DNA from: Klebsiella ornithinolytica NBRC 105727 = ATCC 31898 | GTDB lineage: Bacteria; Pseudomonadota; Gammaproteobacteria; Enterobacterales; Enterobacteriaceae | Direction: 5' to 3' | Assembly: GCF_001598295.1 (NCBI RefSeq) | Contig: NZ_BCYR01000001.1 | Location: 62,001-126,000, forward strand | DNA length: 64,000 nucleotides | Shown: positions 25,399 through 33,609 of the stretch, piece by piece | Layout of the letters: each line of letters starts with the position of its first letter | Position numbering within the stretch: the first letter of the stretch is position 1 | Translations under genes and position numbers: made by a program | Notes under the pieces: model-generated | What the model was told of the DNA's origin: nothing | Databases searched by the model: none | Seen by the model: only the letters and a program-made list of their open reading frames with translations

Positions 25399-26676
25399 AT
25401 GAAACGCAAAACCATATACCGTGGAGCGACGCTGGGCGCCTTGCTCATTTCCCAGGGGGTATTTATCCATGCCAGCCATGCCGCTATTCCATTAACCCAC
25501 GACTGTGAATCCGGTATCGCCGGTTCACTCACCGAATTCTTTACCTGCGGTAGCGTCAGCGGCAGCCTGCGCACATTATATTATTCAACCCATAACGCCT
25601 ATTTTGTTTCAGGGCTATCGCAGGACACGGTCAGCTACGGCGGCAGCGTAAAATATGCCACGGCGGAATATTATGGCGTCAGCCTCGGCGTCAGCGGCAT
25701 TCTCCAGCGCGGGATTTCCCATAACGATGACCATCTGGTTAACGAACTCGGCCCCAATCAAACCGGCGTCGGCGAAGCCTGGCTCAGCTGGCATTATGAC
25801 CAGTTCAGGATCACCGCCGGCGACCAGCGGATTAATATTCCTTTCATCGGCGACTATGACTGGCGCATTACGCCAATACTTTTCCGGGCGATTGATGCCA
25901 GCTATGGCGATAGCGACAATTTCCTGCATGCCACGAAAATCACTCGCTATAAACCCTGGGGCGACGACCAGTTTCTGGATACCACCGCCTATACCGACAT
26001 TGAGCAAAGTACCAACGGGATGTGGGGCGTCGGCGGCGGGCGATCCATACCGTTTGGCGATCGCAAAGTTAACGCCCAGATGTGGTACGAAAACTATGAC
26101 GACTATACGCGGATCGTCTATGCCGACAGTTTTCTCTCGTGGAACGAATATGCCACGGCGCCCAAAATTGGCCTCCAGTTCATTCGCGGCCTGAGCGAAG
26201 GTAAAGCGCTGGCCGGCGAAGTGAACAGCACCAGCTATGGCGCGCAGTTCAGTATGAAGCTGCTCCCGTCTCTGGCGTGGACGCTGAATTATAACCACAT
26301 CGCCGCCAACGGTAATGCTTATGGCAACGGCGCCCTGGTGACGCCGTACGCACACAATACCTCTTCCGGACCCTACTTCGCTCAGCCCTTCTTTACCAGT
26401 ACCCAGGACCTGGGCAGCGGCAACGCCTACTCCACCGATCTGAACTGGGCCGCCACGGAGCAGGTTTCTCTCGGCAGCCGCTACTCGTTTATGGATTTAA
26501 CCCCGACGGCAGGCGCTTCCAGCAGCCACCAGTCTGAATACCTGATCTACGGCACCTACCGTTTCGGAGGGCTGCTGAACGGGCTGAGTCTGACGGACTT
26601 TGCCGGCGTACAGACCAACTCCACCTCGGATAAAAATTTCTGGCAAAATCGTCTGGCCCTCCAGTATGACTTTTAA
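25399..26676 (+). CDS. OprD-family outer-membrane porin
   Basis: 425-residue outer-membrane channel. A signal peptide (MKRKTIYRGATLGALLIS) ends at SHAAIP. The mature start CGSVSGSLRTLYYSTHNAYF resembles OprD-family porins, amphipathic strands alternate throughout, and the protein ends in Phe (LALQYDF) as outer-membrane barrels do. OprD-type channels pass specific small nutrients. AGGG at 25387 favours the ATG at 25399. It closes the plus-strand operon and would let the island's substrate cross the outer membrane. Confidence 0.85.
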   Translation: MKRKTIYRGATLGALLISQGVFIHASHAAIPLTHDCESGIAGSLTEFFTCGSVSGSLRTLYYSTHNAYFVSGLSQDTVSYGGSVKYATAEYYGVSLGVSGILQRGISHNDDHLVNELGPNQTGVGEAWLSWHYDQFRITAGDQRINIPFIGDYDWRITPILFRAIDASYGDSDNFLHATKITRYKPWGDDQFLDTTAYTDIEQSTNGMWGVGGGRSIPFGDRKVNAQMWYENYDDYTRIVYADSFLSWNEYATAPKIGLQFIRGLSEGKALAGEVNSTSYGAQFSMKLLPSLAWTLNYNHIAANGNAYGNGALVTPYAHNTSSGPYFAQPFFTSTQDLGSGNAYSTDLNWAATEQVSLGSRYSFMDLTPTAGASSSHQSEYLIYGTYRFGGLLNGLSLTDFAGVQTNSTSDKNFWQNRLALQYDF

Positions 26677-26724
26677 CTGCCTGACGGCAGCCCCCCTCCC
26701 TGTGCGCCAGCGGGGTTAACGCCC

Positions 26725-26765
26725 GGGCATCAATGGACAATGGTCGCTTTGATGCCCTTTTTCTT
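26725..26765 (+). terminator. Rho-independent terminator after the porin gene
   Basis: Perfect 9-bp stem GGGCATCAA / TTGATGCCC with a 15-base loop, followed by TTTTTCTTCTT. It ends the long catabolic operon 49 bases past the porin stop. Confidence 0.88.
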
Positions 26766-26870
26766 CTTCCAGAGCCGCGCCTGAATGTGCCGGCAGCCTG
26801 CCCTCGTCCTTACGAAGTAACCCCCACCTTGCCTGTTGACTTATTTTGTTAAAGGTTTACTTTTTAGGAC

Positions 26871-27851
26871 ATGAAGAAAATACTGATTATCGTCCCCGAT
26901 GGCGGCATGTTGTTTGAGTCCGCCGGTATTGCCGACATTCTGATGCAGGCAAACCGGCTGCATGCCGACGGCGCTCTGGCGCCGCGTTATCGTGTCGCCG
27001 TCGCCACCACCCAGCCCCACCAGGTGATCCACGGTCAGTCCGGGCTGAATCTGCTTGCCGACCACCGCCTTCACGAAGTGGATCCGCGCGAACCGCTCGA
27101 TACCATCATCATCACCGGCAGAGGGCAAAACGAGCAGGAAGGTACCGCCGTTGTCGACTGGCTGCGTCTTGCCGCGCCCCACGCCCGGCGCATCGCCTCC
27201 GTATGCGGCGGCGCGATGTTGCTGGCGCAAAGCGGTCTGCTGAACGGCCGGCGGGCCACCACCCACTGGAAGCTGCTGGACGCTATGCAGTCGGCCTTCC
27301 CGGCGGTGCGGGTGGAAGGCGGGCCGCTGTATATTCAGGACGGTCCGATCTGGACCTCCGGCGGCGTCAGCTCCGGTTTCGACCTGACGCTGGCCCTGGT
27401 GGAAGAAGATTACGGCTTTAGCCTCGCCCGCGATATCGCCCAGGATATGGTGATGTACCTGCGTCGCCCCGGCGGCCAGCTGCAGTTTAGCCGCTATAAC
27501 CTGCGGCAAATCAACAGCCCTGGGCCGATTGGCGATCTGCTGAAGTGGATGCTCGACAACCTCACCGGCAACCTGTGCGTGGAGAACCTGGCGGAAAAGG
27601 TCGCCATGAGCCCGCGCAATTTCACCCGCGTGTTTACCCGCGAAACCGGGGTCTCTCCGGCGCGCTACGTCGCCGAAGCTCGCCTTGCCGCCGCCAGAGA
27701 GCGGCTCGAGCAGAGTTACGACACGCTGGAACGCGTTGCTGAGCAAACGGGATTTGGTAGCGCTATCAACCTGCGGCGGGTCTTTGAAAAGCAGCTGCAT
27801 CTGACGCCGGGAGAATATCGTCAGCGCTTTCACTGCCGAAAAATGGCGTAA
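26871..27851 (+). CDS. GlxA-type AraC regulator (DJ-1/PfpI sensor domain)
   Basis: 326 residues. Residues 1-190 form a DJ-1/PfpI-like domain with the elbow SVCGGAMLLA (Cys near 111). Residues about 225-320 are an AraC DNA-binding domain (NLTGNLCVENLAEKVAMSPRNFTRVF, then TLERVAEQTGFGSAINLRRVFEK). Family members control catabolism of betaine, carnitine, choline and other nitrogen compounds. It starts after TTTTTAGGAC with its own promoter region after the terminator at 26725-26765. It may be the second regulator of the island or control the next genes. Confidence 0.9.
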   Translation: MKKILIIVPDGGMLFESAGIADILMQANRLHADGALAPRYRVAVATTQPHQVIHGQSGLNLLADHRLHEVDPREPLDTIIITGRGQNEQEGTAVVDWLRLAAPHARRIASVCGGAMLLAQSGLLNGRRATTHWKLLDAMQSAFPAVRVEGGPLYIQDGPIWTSGGVSSGFDLTLALVEEDYGFSLARDIAQDMVMYLRRPGGQLQFSRYNLRQINSPGPIGDLLKWMLDNLTGNLCVENLAEKVAMSPRNFTRVFTRETGVSPARYVAEARLAAARERLEQSYDTLERVAEQTGFGSAINLRRVFEKQLHLTPGEYRQRFHCRKMA

Positions 27852-27929
27852 AGTGATCGTTATTCGTCATTTACGCCGAAATGCCGGAAACCTAAAGTAC
27901 CACCAGAGACAACAAATAAGGAGTTGATC

Positions 27930-28940
27930 ATGGTTAAGGTCGGTATTAATGGTTTCGGCAGAATCGGGCGTAACGTCCTGCGCGCGGCGCTGGGCAATCC
28001 GGATATTCAGATTGTGGCAATCAACGATCTGACTGACAGCAAAACGCTGGCCCACCTGTTGAAATATGACTCGCTGCTGGGCACCCTGCCGGTGGCCGTG
28101 GAGGCGGCCGACGGAGAGCTTAGCGTCGATGGCCAACCCGTCATCGTCTATAGCGAACGTGACCCGGCGCGTATTCCGTGGCGAGATGCGGGGGTGGACA
28201 TCGTCATCGAAGCCACCGGGTTCTTTACCGAACGTGAAAAAGCGGCGGTTCACATTCACAGCGGCGGGGCGAAACGGGTGATTATCTCGGCGCCCGGCAA
28301 GAATGACGATTTAACCATCGTGATGGGGGTTAACCACGCGCTTTACGATCCGCAGCAGCATTCGGTCGTCAGCAACGGCAGCTGCACCACCAACGGCCTT
28401 GCCCCGGCCGCTCAGGTTCTGCATCAGCATTTCGGGATCAAGCATGGCCTGATGAATACCACCCACGCCTACACCAACAGCCAGGCGCTACATGACCAGC
28501 CGGAAAAAGATCTGCGCGGCGCCCGGGCGGCAGCGTTATCCATCGTTCCCTACTCCAGCGGCGCGGCCAAAGCGTTGGGTAAAGTGATTCCGGCACTCGA
28601 TGGTCGTCTGACCGGCTACTCGCTGCGCGTTCCGGTGCCGGTGGTGTCGATTGTCGATCTTACCGTCACGCTGGAGCGCGACGTGACGGCAGAAGAGGTG
28701 AATGAGGCATTCCGCCAGGCCGCTGCCGCTGGCCCCTTGCAGGGTATTCTCGGCTACAGCGACGAGCCGCTGGTCTCCAGCGACTATCAGGGCGACCCGC
28801 GTTCTTCCATTATTGATGGCCTGTCGACGCTGGTGATTGGCGGGAATATGGTCAAGATCCTCGCGTGGTATGACAACGAATGGGGCTTCTCAAATCGTCT
28901 GGTCGATTTGGCGCAGTTTATGGCCCGACGCGAGCAGTAA
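27930..28940 (+). CDS. Type I glyceraldehyde-3-phosphate dehydrogenase paralogue
   Basis: 336-residue NAD-dependent GAPDH, oxidising glyceraldehyde 3-phosphate to 1,3-bisphosphoglycerate. It has the Rossmann start VGINGFGRIGRNVLR, Asp in INDLTD favouring NAD, and catalytic Cys in SNGSCTTNGLAP. In most GAPDHs this reads ASCTTNCLAP, so the second Cys is Gly here and the Ala before Ser is Gly. The rest (HAYTNSQALHD, WYDNEWGFSNR) is intact, so activity is likely. AAGGAG sets the start at 27930, not the in-frame TTG at 27924. It stands alone and is probably a second copy beside a housekeeping gapA elsewhere. Confidence 0.92.
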   Translation: MVKVGINGFGRIGRNVLRAALGNPDIQIVAINDLTDSKTLAHLLKYDSLLGTLPVAVEAADGELSVDGQPVIVYSERDPARIPWRDAGVDIVIEATGFFTEREKAAVHIHSGGAKRVIISAPGKNDDLTIVMGVNHALYDPQQHSVVSNGSCTTNGLAPAAQVLHQHFGIKHGLMNTTHAYTNSQALHDQPEKDLRGARAAALSIVPYSSGAAKALGKVIPALDGRLTGYSLRVPVPVVSIVDLTVTLERDVTAEEVNEAFRQAAAAGPLQGILGYSDEPLVSSDYQGDPRSSIIDGLSTLVIGGNMVKILAWYDNEWGFSNRLVDLAQFMARREQ

Positions 28941-28951
28941 CAACGTTGGAT

Positions 28952-28977
28952 GCGGCGACCCGGCAAGTCCGGGCCGC
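28952..28977 (+). terminator. GC-rich hairpin after the GAPDH gene (REP-like)
   Basis: GCGG and CCGC enclose CCCGG-CAAGT-CCGGG, a compact hairpin 12 bases past the stop. There is no T tract, so it may be a REP-type element or an mRNA stabiliser rather than an intrinsic terminator. Confidence 0.45.
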
Positions 28978-29068
28978 TTCAGCCGGCAACCCCGAGTCGT
29001 GCCGCCGCAATCGCCAGCGGGCGGAAAATTCGCTATTATCCGCCCCCACCCTTTTCAGGCACCAGCTC

Positions 29069-29767
29069 ATGTCCACCATCGTCGATACGTTTATTGCGCC
29101 CCCCTGCCACGAAGCCATCGACATCCTGTATCAGGACGAGCACCTGCTGCTGATCAATAAGCCCAGCGGGCTGCTCAGCCTGTCGGGGAAAAATCCGCAG
29201 AATCTCGACTCGGTGCACCATCGGCTGGAGCAGCAATTTCCCGGCTGTACCCTCGTTCACCGTCTCGATTTTGGTACGTCCGGGCTGATGGTGGTGGCAA
29301 AGAATAAAACCATTAATGCGGCGCTAAGCCATCAGTTCAGCCAACGTTCGGTGACTAAGGTATACAGCGCCCTGCTGTGCGGGCATCTGCGTGAGGATGA
29401 AGGCGCAATCGATGCCGCCATTGCCAAAGATCCGGCCCGCTTTCCGCGCATGGCCATTTGCGCCATCACCGGCAAGCCCGCCCGTTCCCGCTACCGGGTG
29501 ACAGAACGCCTTACCCGTGAAGGCGCAGAGGGTAGCCTGCTGCCGCTGAGCCGGGTACAGCTATTCCCGGAAACCGGACGCACCCACCAGCTGCGTATCC
29601 ATTGTCAACTGCTGGGGCACCCGATCCTGGGCTGCGATCTCTACGGTGGTCTGACGTGGCCGGGCAGCGCACACGCGCCGCGGCTCATGTTGCATGCCAG
29701 CGAACTGCATTTTGTTCACCCTGTCAGCGGCGAGCCCGTCACCGCGCGCAATGACAGTCCGTTCTGA
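29069..29767 (+). CDS. RluA-family pseudouridine synthase
   Basis: 232 residues. The catalytic motif VHRLDFGTSGLMV carries the Asp, preceded by LLINKPSGLLSLSG and followed by FPETGRTHQLRIHCQLLGHPILG, all typical of RluA/RluC/RluD-type enzymes that isomerise uridine in rRNA or tRNA. There is no S4 domain, as in RluA itself. The frame opens at 28880 but the ATG at 29069 begins the family alignment (IDILYQDEHLLLINKP). The target RNA position cannot be inferred; it is not close enough to E. coli RluA to be called by that name. Confidence 0.88.
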   Translation: MSTIVDTFIAPPCHEAIDILYQDEHLLLINKPSGLLSLSGKNPQNLDSVHHRLEQQFPGCTLVHRLDFGTSGLMVVAKNKTINAALSHQFSQRSVTKVYSALLCGHLREDEGAIDAAIAKDPARFPRMAICAITGKPARSRYRVTERLTREGAEGSLLPLSRVQLFPETGRTHQLRIHCQLLGHPILGCDLYGGLTWPGSAHAPRLMLHASELHFVHPVSGEPVTARNDSPF

Positions 29768-29838
29768 ATCTCCCGATGCCGGACGGTCGCCGCGGCGCTT
29801 TAAAACCGGCTTCATTATTATGTAGCAAGCTAATAAAA

Positions 29839-29853
29839 ATGAATCATATTCAT
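29839..29853. promoter_or_regulatory. 15-bp palindrome with TGAAT half-sites
   Basis: ATGAAT-CAT-ATTCAT is a perfect 6+3+6 inverted repeat. It shares its half-site with the centre of the larger palindrome 50 bases downstream, suggesting two sites for one dimeric regulator. Confidence 0.4.
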
Positions 29854-29903
29854 GACGATAGCTTTTAAGCTGAACCCCCATCGGTTACGGGCGTGGAGCC
29901 ACA

Positions 29904-29935
29904 GGCTAATTACATGAATATTCAAGTAATTAGCC
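29904..29935. promoter_or_regulatory. 32-bp near-perfect palindrome
   Basis: GGCTAATTAC and GTAATTAGCC flank the perfect palindrome TGAATATTCA; across all 32 bases only one symmetrical pair (A-A at 29914/29925) is mismatched. It can be a high-affinity operator or a long cruciform/hairpin. It is about 320 bases upstream of the MFS transporter start. No T tract follows, so it is not a typical terminator. Confidence 0.6.
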
Positions 29936-30173
29936 GTATCAGCTCTCTTCACAACTGCACATAACCTCTCTGTTTCCTCGTCCCTTTCACGCCCTGCCTC
30001 TCTGCACCTGGTCAGCAACCGCGCTTTTTTTGCCTCACCGTGAGTGCGAATCTACCGAGATCCGCCGACTGAACATGCCAGCCCTGGCGTATTATTCCCA
30101 GGCGATCTGGCTCTCATTATGATTCCAATATGTCGATTAAGTAACAATTCCGTATCATTTATTGAACATTAAA

Positions 30174-30203
30174 TTGACGTTATCCCTGTCTGTTTCCTAT
30201 ACG
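30174..30203 (+). promoter_or_regulatory. Sigma-70-like promoter of the MFS transporter gene
   Basis: TTGACG and TATACG are separated by 18 bases, 50 bases upstream of the predicted start codon at 30253. Both hexamers differ from consensus by one or two bases. Confidence 0.5.
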
Positions 30204-30252
30204 TTTAGCCGACCTGTTGACCAATACTAATAATCACAATGTGGAGCTTTTG

Positions 30253-31641
30253 ATGAACAATAGTCCTTCAATGGAACAGACCCGCTCCGAGGTACTGGTC
30301 CCGCCCTCCTCGGAGGCGAGACCTTTGGATGCCCGTCAGCAATCCGTCATCAATAAATTATTTCGTCGCTTAATCGTTTTTCTTTTTATTCTGTTCGTAT
30401 TCTCCTACCTCGACCGCATCAACATTGGCTTTGCCGGCCTGACCATGGGCAAAGATCTGGGGCTCACCAGCACCATGTTCGGCCTGGCCACCACCCTGTT
30501 TTACGTGATGTACGTGATCTGCGGCATCCCCAGCAACATCATGCTCAGTATCGTCGGCGCCCGCCGCTGGATCGCTATTTTGATGGTGGTCTGGGGAATA
30601 GCCTCCACCGCCACCATGTTCGCCACCGGCCCGAACAGTCTTTACGCGCTGAGAATGCTGGTGGGGATTGCCGAAGCCGGCTTCCTGCCGGGGCTGTTGC
30701 TGTACTTAACCTTCTGGTTCCCGGCGCAATACCGCGCCCGCGCCAATGCCCTGTTTATGATTGCGATGCCCGTCACCATGGCGCTTGGCTCGCTGGCTTC
30801 CGGGTATATTCTGAATCTCGACGGCGTGCTGAATCTGAAAGGCTGGCAGTGGCTCTTTTTGCTGGAAGGGTTTCCGTCGGTGCTGCTCGGGCTGGTCGTG
30901 TGGTTCTGGCTTGATGACAGCCCGGATAAAGCCAAATGGCTGACTGCCGATGATAAAGCCTGTTTAAAAGAGATGCTGGATGCCGACCGCGCGGCGGTAC
31001 AGCAATCGCGACTCAGCGAAGCCAGCCTGCCGCTGTCTCAGCGCAGCATGCTGCGGGAGCTGTTTACCCCGGTTATCATGCTCTACACGCTGGCCTATTT
31101 CTGCCTGACCAATACCCTGAGCGCCCTCAGCGTCTGGACGCCGCTGATTCTGCGCAGCTTCAACGAGCAGAGCAGTAATATCACCATCGGGATCCTGAGT
31201 GCGATTCCGCAAATCTGTACCATCGTCGGGATGATCTGGTGGAGTAAGCGTTCCGACCGCCTGAAGGAGCGTAAGCTGCATACGCTGCTGCCCTATCTGT
31301 TCGCGGCGGCGGGCTGGATGCTCACCGCCTCCAGCAGCAACCCGCTGCTGCAGTTCACCGGGATCGTAATGGCTTCTGCCGGCGCCTTTGCCGCGATGGT
31401 CATTTTCTGGACTACCCCTGACCAGTCCATTTCTCTGCGTGCGCGGGCGCTGGGGATTGCGGTCATCAATGCGACCGGCATGACCGGCGCGGCGCTGGGG
31501 CCGCTGTTGATGGGTTGGCTGAAAGACGTCACGGGGAATTTCAACGCCGGTATCTTTATGGTCGCCGGGTTCCTCGTGCTGGGCGCGGTGGTGATTGCCT
31601 TGATTCCGATGAAAACGGCGGTGAAACAACGCGCTTTGTAA
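30253..31641 (+). CDS. MFS transporter, anion:cation symporter (ACS) family
   Basis: 462-residue inner-membrane symporter with about twelve membrane segments. The first loop motif SYLDRINIGFAGLTMGKDLGLTSTMFGLATTLFYVMYVICGIPSNI is that of the ACS group, which imports organic acids such as hydroxyphenylacetate, tartrate, rhamnonate or phthalate. The frame opens at 30217, but GGAG at 30243 points to the ATG at 30253. It is a single-gene unit with its own promoter and terminator; its substrate cannot be inferred from neighbours. Confidence 0.88.
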   Translation: MNNSPSMEQTRSEVLVPPSSEARPLDARQQSVINKLFRRLIVFLFILFVFSYLDRINIGFAGLTMGKDLGLTSTMFGLATTLFYVMYVICGIPSNIMLSIVGARRWIAILMVVWGIASTATMFATGPNSLYALRMLVGIAEAGFLPGLLLYLTFWFPAQYRARANALFMIAMPVTMALGSLASGYILNLDGVLNLKGWQWLFLLEGFPSVLLGLVVWFWLDDSPDKAKWLTADDKACLKEMLDADRAAVQQSRLSEASLPLSQRSMLRELFTPVIMLYTLAYFCLTNTLSALSVWTPLILRSFNEQSSNITIGILSAIPQICTIVGMIWWSKRSDRLKERKLHTLLPYLFAAAGWMLTASSSNPLLQFTGIVMASAGAFAAMVIFWTTPDQSISLRARALGIAVINATGMTGAALGPLLMGWLKDVTGNFNAGIFMVAGFLVLGAVVIALIPMKTAVKQRAL

Positions 31642-31673
31642 GCGCTGACCGTCTGATTTTCCTGCCAATAAGG

Positions 31674-31710
31674 TATCAGGGGGCGGTAATCTGCCGCCTC
31701 CTGATATTTT
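31674..31710 (+). terminator. Terminator between the MFS transporter and tdcG (convergent)
   Basis: TATCAGGGGGCGG pairs with CCGCCTCCTGATA (13 bp, one G-T) around a 7-base loop and is followed by TTTTCCCC. It ends the plus-strand transporter transcript and may also slow the converging tdc transcript. Confidence 0.85.
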
Positions 31711-31750
31711 CCCCGCCGGGCCTCGCCCTCCCCCGCGATTGCAGCACGGC

Positions 31751-33115
31751 CTACACGCAGAGCACTTTTATCGCCAGCCCTCCCCGGGAGGTTTCGCGGT
31801 ATTTATCATTCATATCCTTGCCGGTTTCGTACATCGTTTCGATAACCTTATCCAACGAAACATGTGGCTCGGAGGTGCGGCGCAGCGCCATACGTGCCGC
31901 ATTGACGGCCTTAACCGCATTAATCGCATTCCGCTCAATACAGGGAATTTGCACCTGGCCGGCAACCGGGTCACAGGTGAGGCCGAGGTTATGCTCCATG
32001 GCGATTTCCGCCGCAATGCAAACCTGCGCCGGGCTGCCGCCAAGCAGTTCGGTCAACCCCGCCGCCGCCATCGAGCAGGCGACGCCAATCTCCCCCTGAC
32101 AGCCAACTTCAGCCCCCGAAATCGACGCATTCATTTTATACAGCGCGCCAATCGCCCCCGCCGCCAGCAGATAGCGCGCCAGCGAGCCGGCGTTAACCGG
32201 ACGGCGGAATTTATCGTAATAGGCCAGCACGGCGGGAATAATTCCGCAGGCGCCGTTGGTGGGCGCGGTCACCACTCGCCCGCCCGCGGCATTCTCTTCG
32301 CTGACCGCCAGGGCGAACATATTGATCCAGTCAATGACGTTCATCGGGTCGCTGGAGAGGCTATCGCTGGAAACCAGCCGACGCCTTAACGCCGCCGCGC
32401 GACGCGGGACATTCAGCGGACCGGGCAACACCCCTTCGGTATTCATCCCGCGCTCGATACCATCGCGCATCACCGCGTGGATATGCATAAAACCCGCGTC
32501 AATCTCCGCCTTACTGCGCAGCGCCAGCTCGTTTTGCAGCATCAGTCCGGAGACCGACAGGCCGTTGCGTTCGCAAAGCCGCAGCAGTTCGCTGGCGGAG
32601 CGAAAATCATAGGGCACCGGGACGTCGGCATCCTGCGTTCCCCCGCAGGCCCCCTCTTCGACGATAAAACCGCCGCCGACCGAATAGTAGGTCTGGCTCG
32701 CCCACGCCTGCGCGCCACTCCAGGCGGTAATACGCATCCCGTTTTCGTGATACGGAAGGGTTTGCGCGTGGAACACGATGTCGTCCGCCATCTGAAAGTC
32801 TACGCTCTGCACGCCGTTAGCGACCGGCAGACGCCCGCTGTGCATCACCTGCTGAATAAATGCCGGCATGGCGTCAATATCAACATTTTGCGGGCTGTTT
32901 CCCGCCAGTCCCATAACAATCGCGACATCGGTCGCATGACCTTTACCGGTCAGCGACAGAGAACCATAGAGGTCGACCACGATACGCGTGATATGCGCGA
33001 TATCGCCCATGTTCACCAGTTGGTCGATAAAACGTTTTCCGGCATTCATCGGCCCTACGGTGTGCGAACTGGAAGGACCAATACCGGGTTTAAAAATATC
33101 GAATGCGCTAATCAT
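31751..33115 (-). CDS. tdcG: L-serine dehydratase TdcG
   Basis: 454-residue iron-sulfur L-serine ammonia-lyase giving pyruvate and ammonia. It has the SdaA-type N-terminal segment ISAFDIFKPGIGPSSSHTVGPM and the C-terminal Cys-rich core (TNGACGIIPAVLAYY, GAEVGCQGEIGVACSM, LTCDPVAGQVQIPCIERN) that holds the 4Fe-4S cluster. Length matches SdaA/SdaB/TdcG. The frame extends to 33235, but the ATG at 33115 starts the conserved region. It is the last gene of the tdc operon, 91 bases after tdcF; context distinguishes TdcG from its paralogues. Confidence 0.93.
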   Translation of the reverse strand: MISAFDIFKPGIGPSSSHTVGPMNAGKRFIDQLVNMGDIAHITRIVVDLYGSLSLTGKGHATDVAIVMGLAGNSPQNVDIDAMPAFIQQVMHSGRLPVANGVQSVDFQMADDIVFHAQTLPYHENGMRITAWSGAQAWASQTYYSVGGGFIVEEGACGGTQDADVPVPYDFRSASELLRLCERNGLSVSGLMLQNELALRSKAEIDAGFMHIHAVMRDGIERGMNTEGVLPGPLNVPRRAAALRRRLVSSDSLSSDPMNVIDWINMFALAVSEENAAGGRVVTAPTNGACGIIPAVLAYYDKFRRPVNAGSLARYLLAAGAIGALYKMNASISGAEVGCQGEIGVACSMAAAGLTELLGGSPAQVCIAAEIAMEHNLGLTCDPVAGQVQIPCIERNAINAVKAVNAARMALRRTSEPHVSLDKVIETMYETGKDMNDKYRETSRGGLAIKVLCV

Positions 33116-33206
33116 ATCCCCATCCTCGGGTTGCCGTTGCGTGGAGAGCAGGAGCCACCGGTGTTGGGCGGCAGGGCAAAAACAGGCTTGCCCCGCCGCC
33201 GCTGCC

Positions 33207-33596
33207 TCAGAGGTCGCGTACCGCGATGGCCTCAATTTCCAGCTTTACATCCTTTGGCAGGCGGGCAACCTGCACGCAGCTGCGCGTCGGGTAGGTCGCC
33301 TGATGCTCATCAAAGAAGTGCTGATAGACCTGATTGATAGTGGCAAAGTCATTAAGGTCGGTAATAAAGACGGTGGTCTTCACGATACTGCCCACCTCCA
33401 GCCCCGCCGCCGTCACGATCGCCTTAACGTTTTCCAGGCTTTGACGCGCCTGATCGGCCACGTTGTCGGCAATCTTTCCCGTCTGCGGGCAGACCGGAAT
33501 CTGTCCCGAGGTCATGACCTGATAGCCGAGGTCGACGCCCTGAATATAGGGGCCAATGGCCGCCGGCGCGTGTGGGGTTGCAATGATCTTTCTCAT
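33207..33596 (-). CDS. tdcF: RidA-family protein TdcF
   Basis: 129-residue RidA-type enamine/imine deaminase that clears reactive aminocrotonate or aminoacrylate made by the threonine and serine dehydratases. It has MRKIIATPHAPAAIGPYIQG, SGQIPV and the catalytic Arg region RSCVQVARLPKDVKLEIEAIA. The start at 33596 matches the family; the open frame is longer upstream. It lies 13 bases after tdcE in the tdc operon. Confidence 0.95.
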   Translation of the reverse strand: MRKIIATPHAPAAIGPYIQGVDLGYQVMTSGQIPVCPQTGKIADNVADQARQSLENVKAIVTAAGLEVGSIVKTTVFITDLNDFATINQVYQHFFDEHQATYPTRSCVQVARLPKDVKLEIEAIAVRDL

Positions 33597-33609
33597 CGTT
33601 CCTCCGGCG

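Larger units (their letters stand above)
29768..30252. other. AT-rich intergenic region upstream of the MFS transporter
   Basis: About 485 bases without a gene. It contains two palindromes sharing the half-site TGAAT (29839-29853 and 29904-29935) and a sigma-70-like promoter (30174-30203). An antisense 62-codon frame at 29830-30018 has no supporting features. Confidence 0.65.

Noticed and set aside
26841-27833. 330-codon open frame on the minus strand
   Set aside because: It is the antisense shadow of the GlxA-type regulator, produced by GC-rich third positions.
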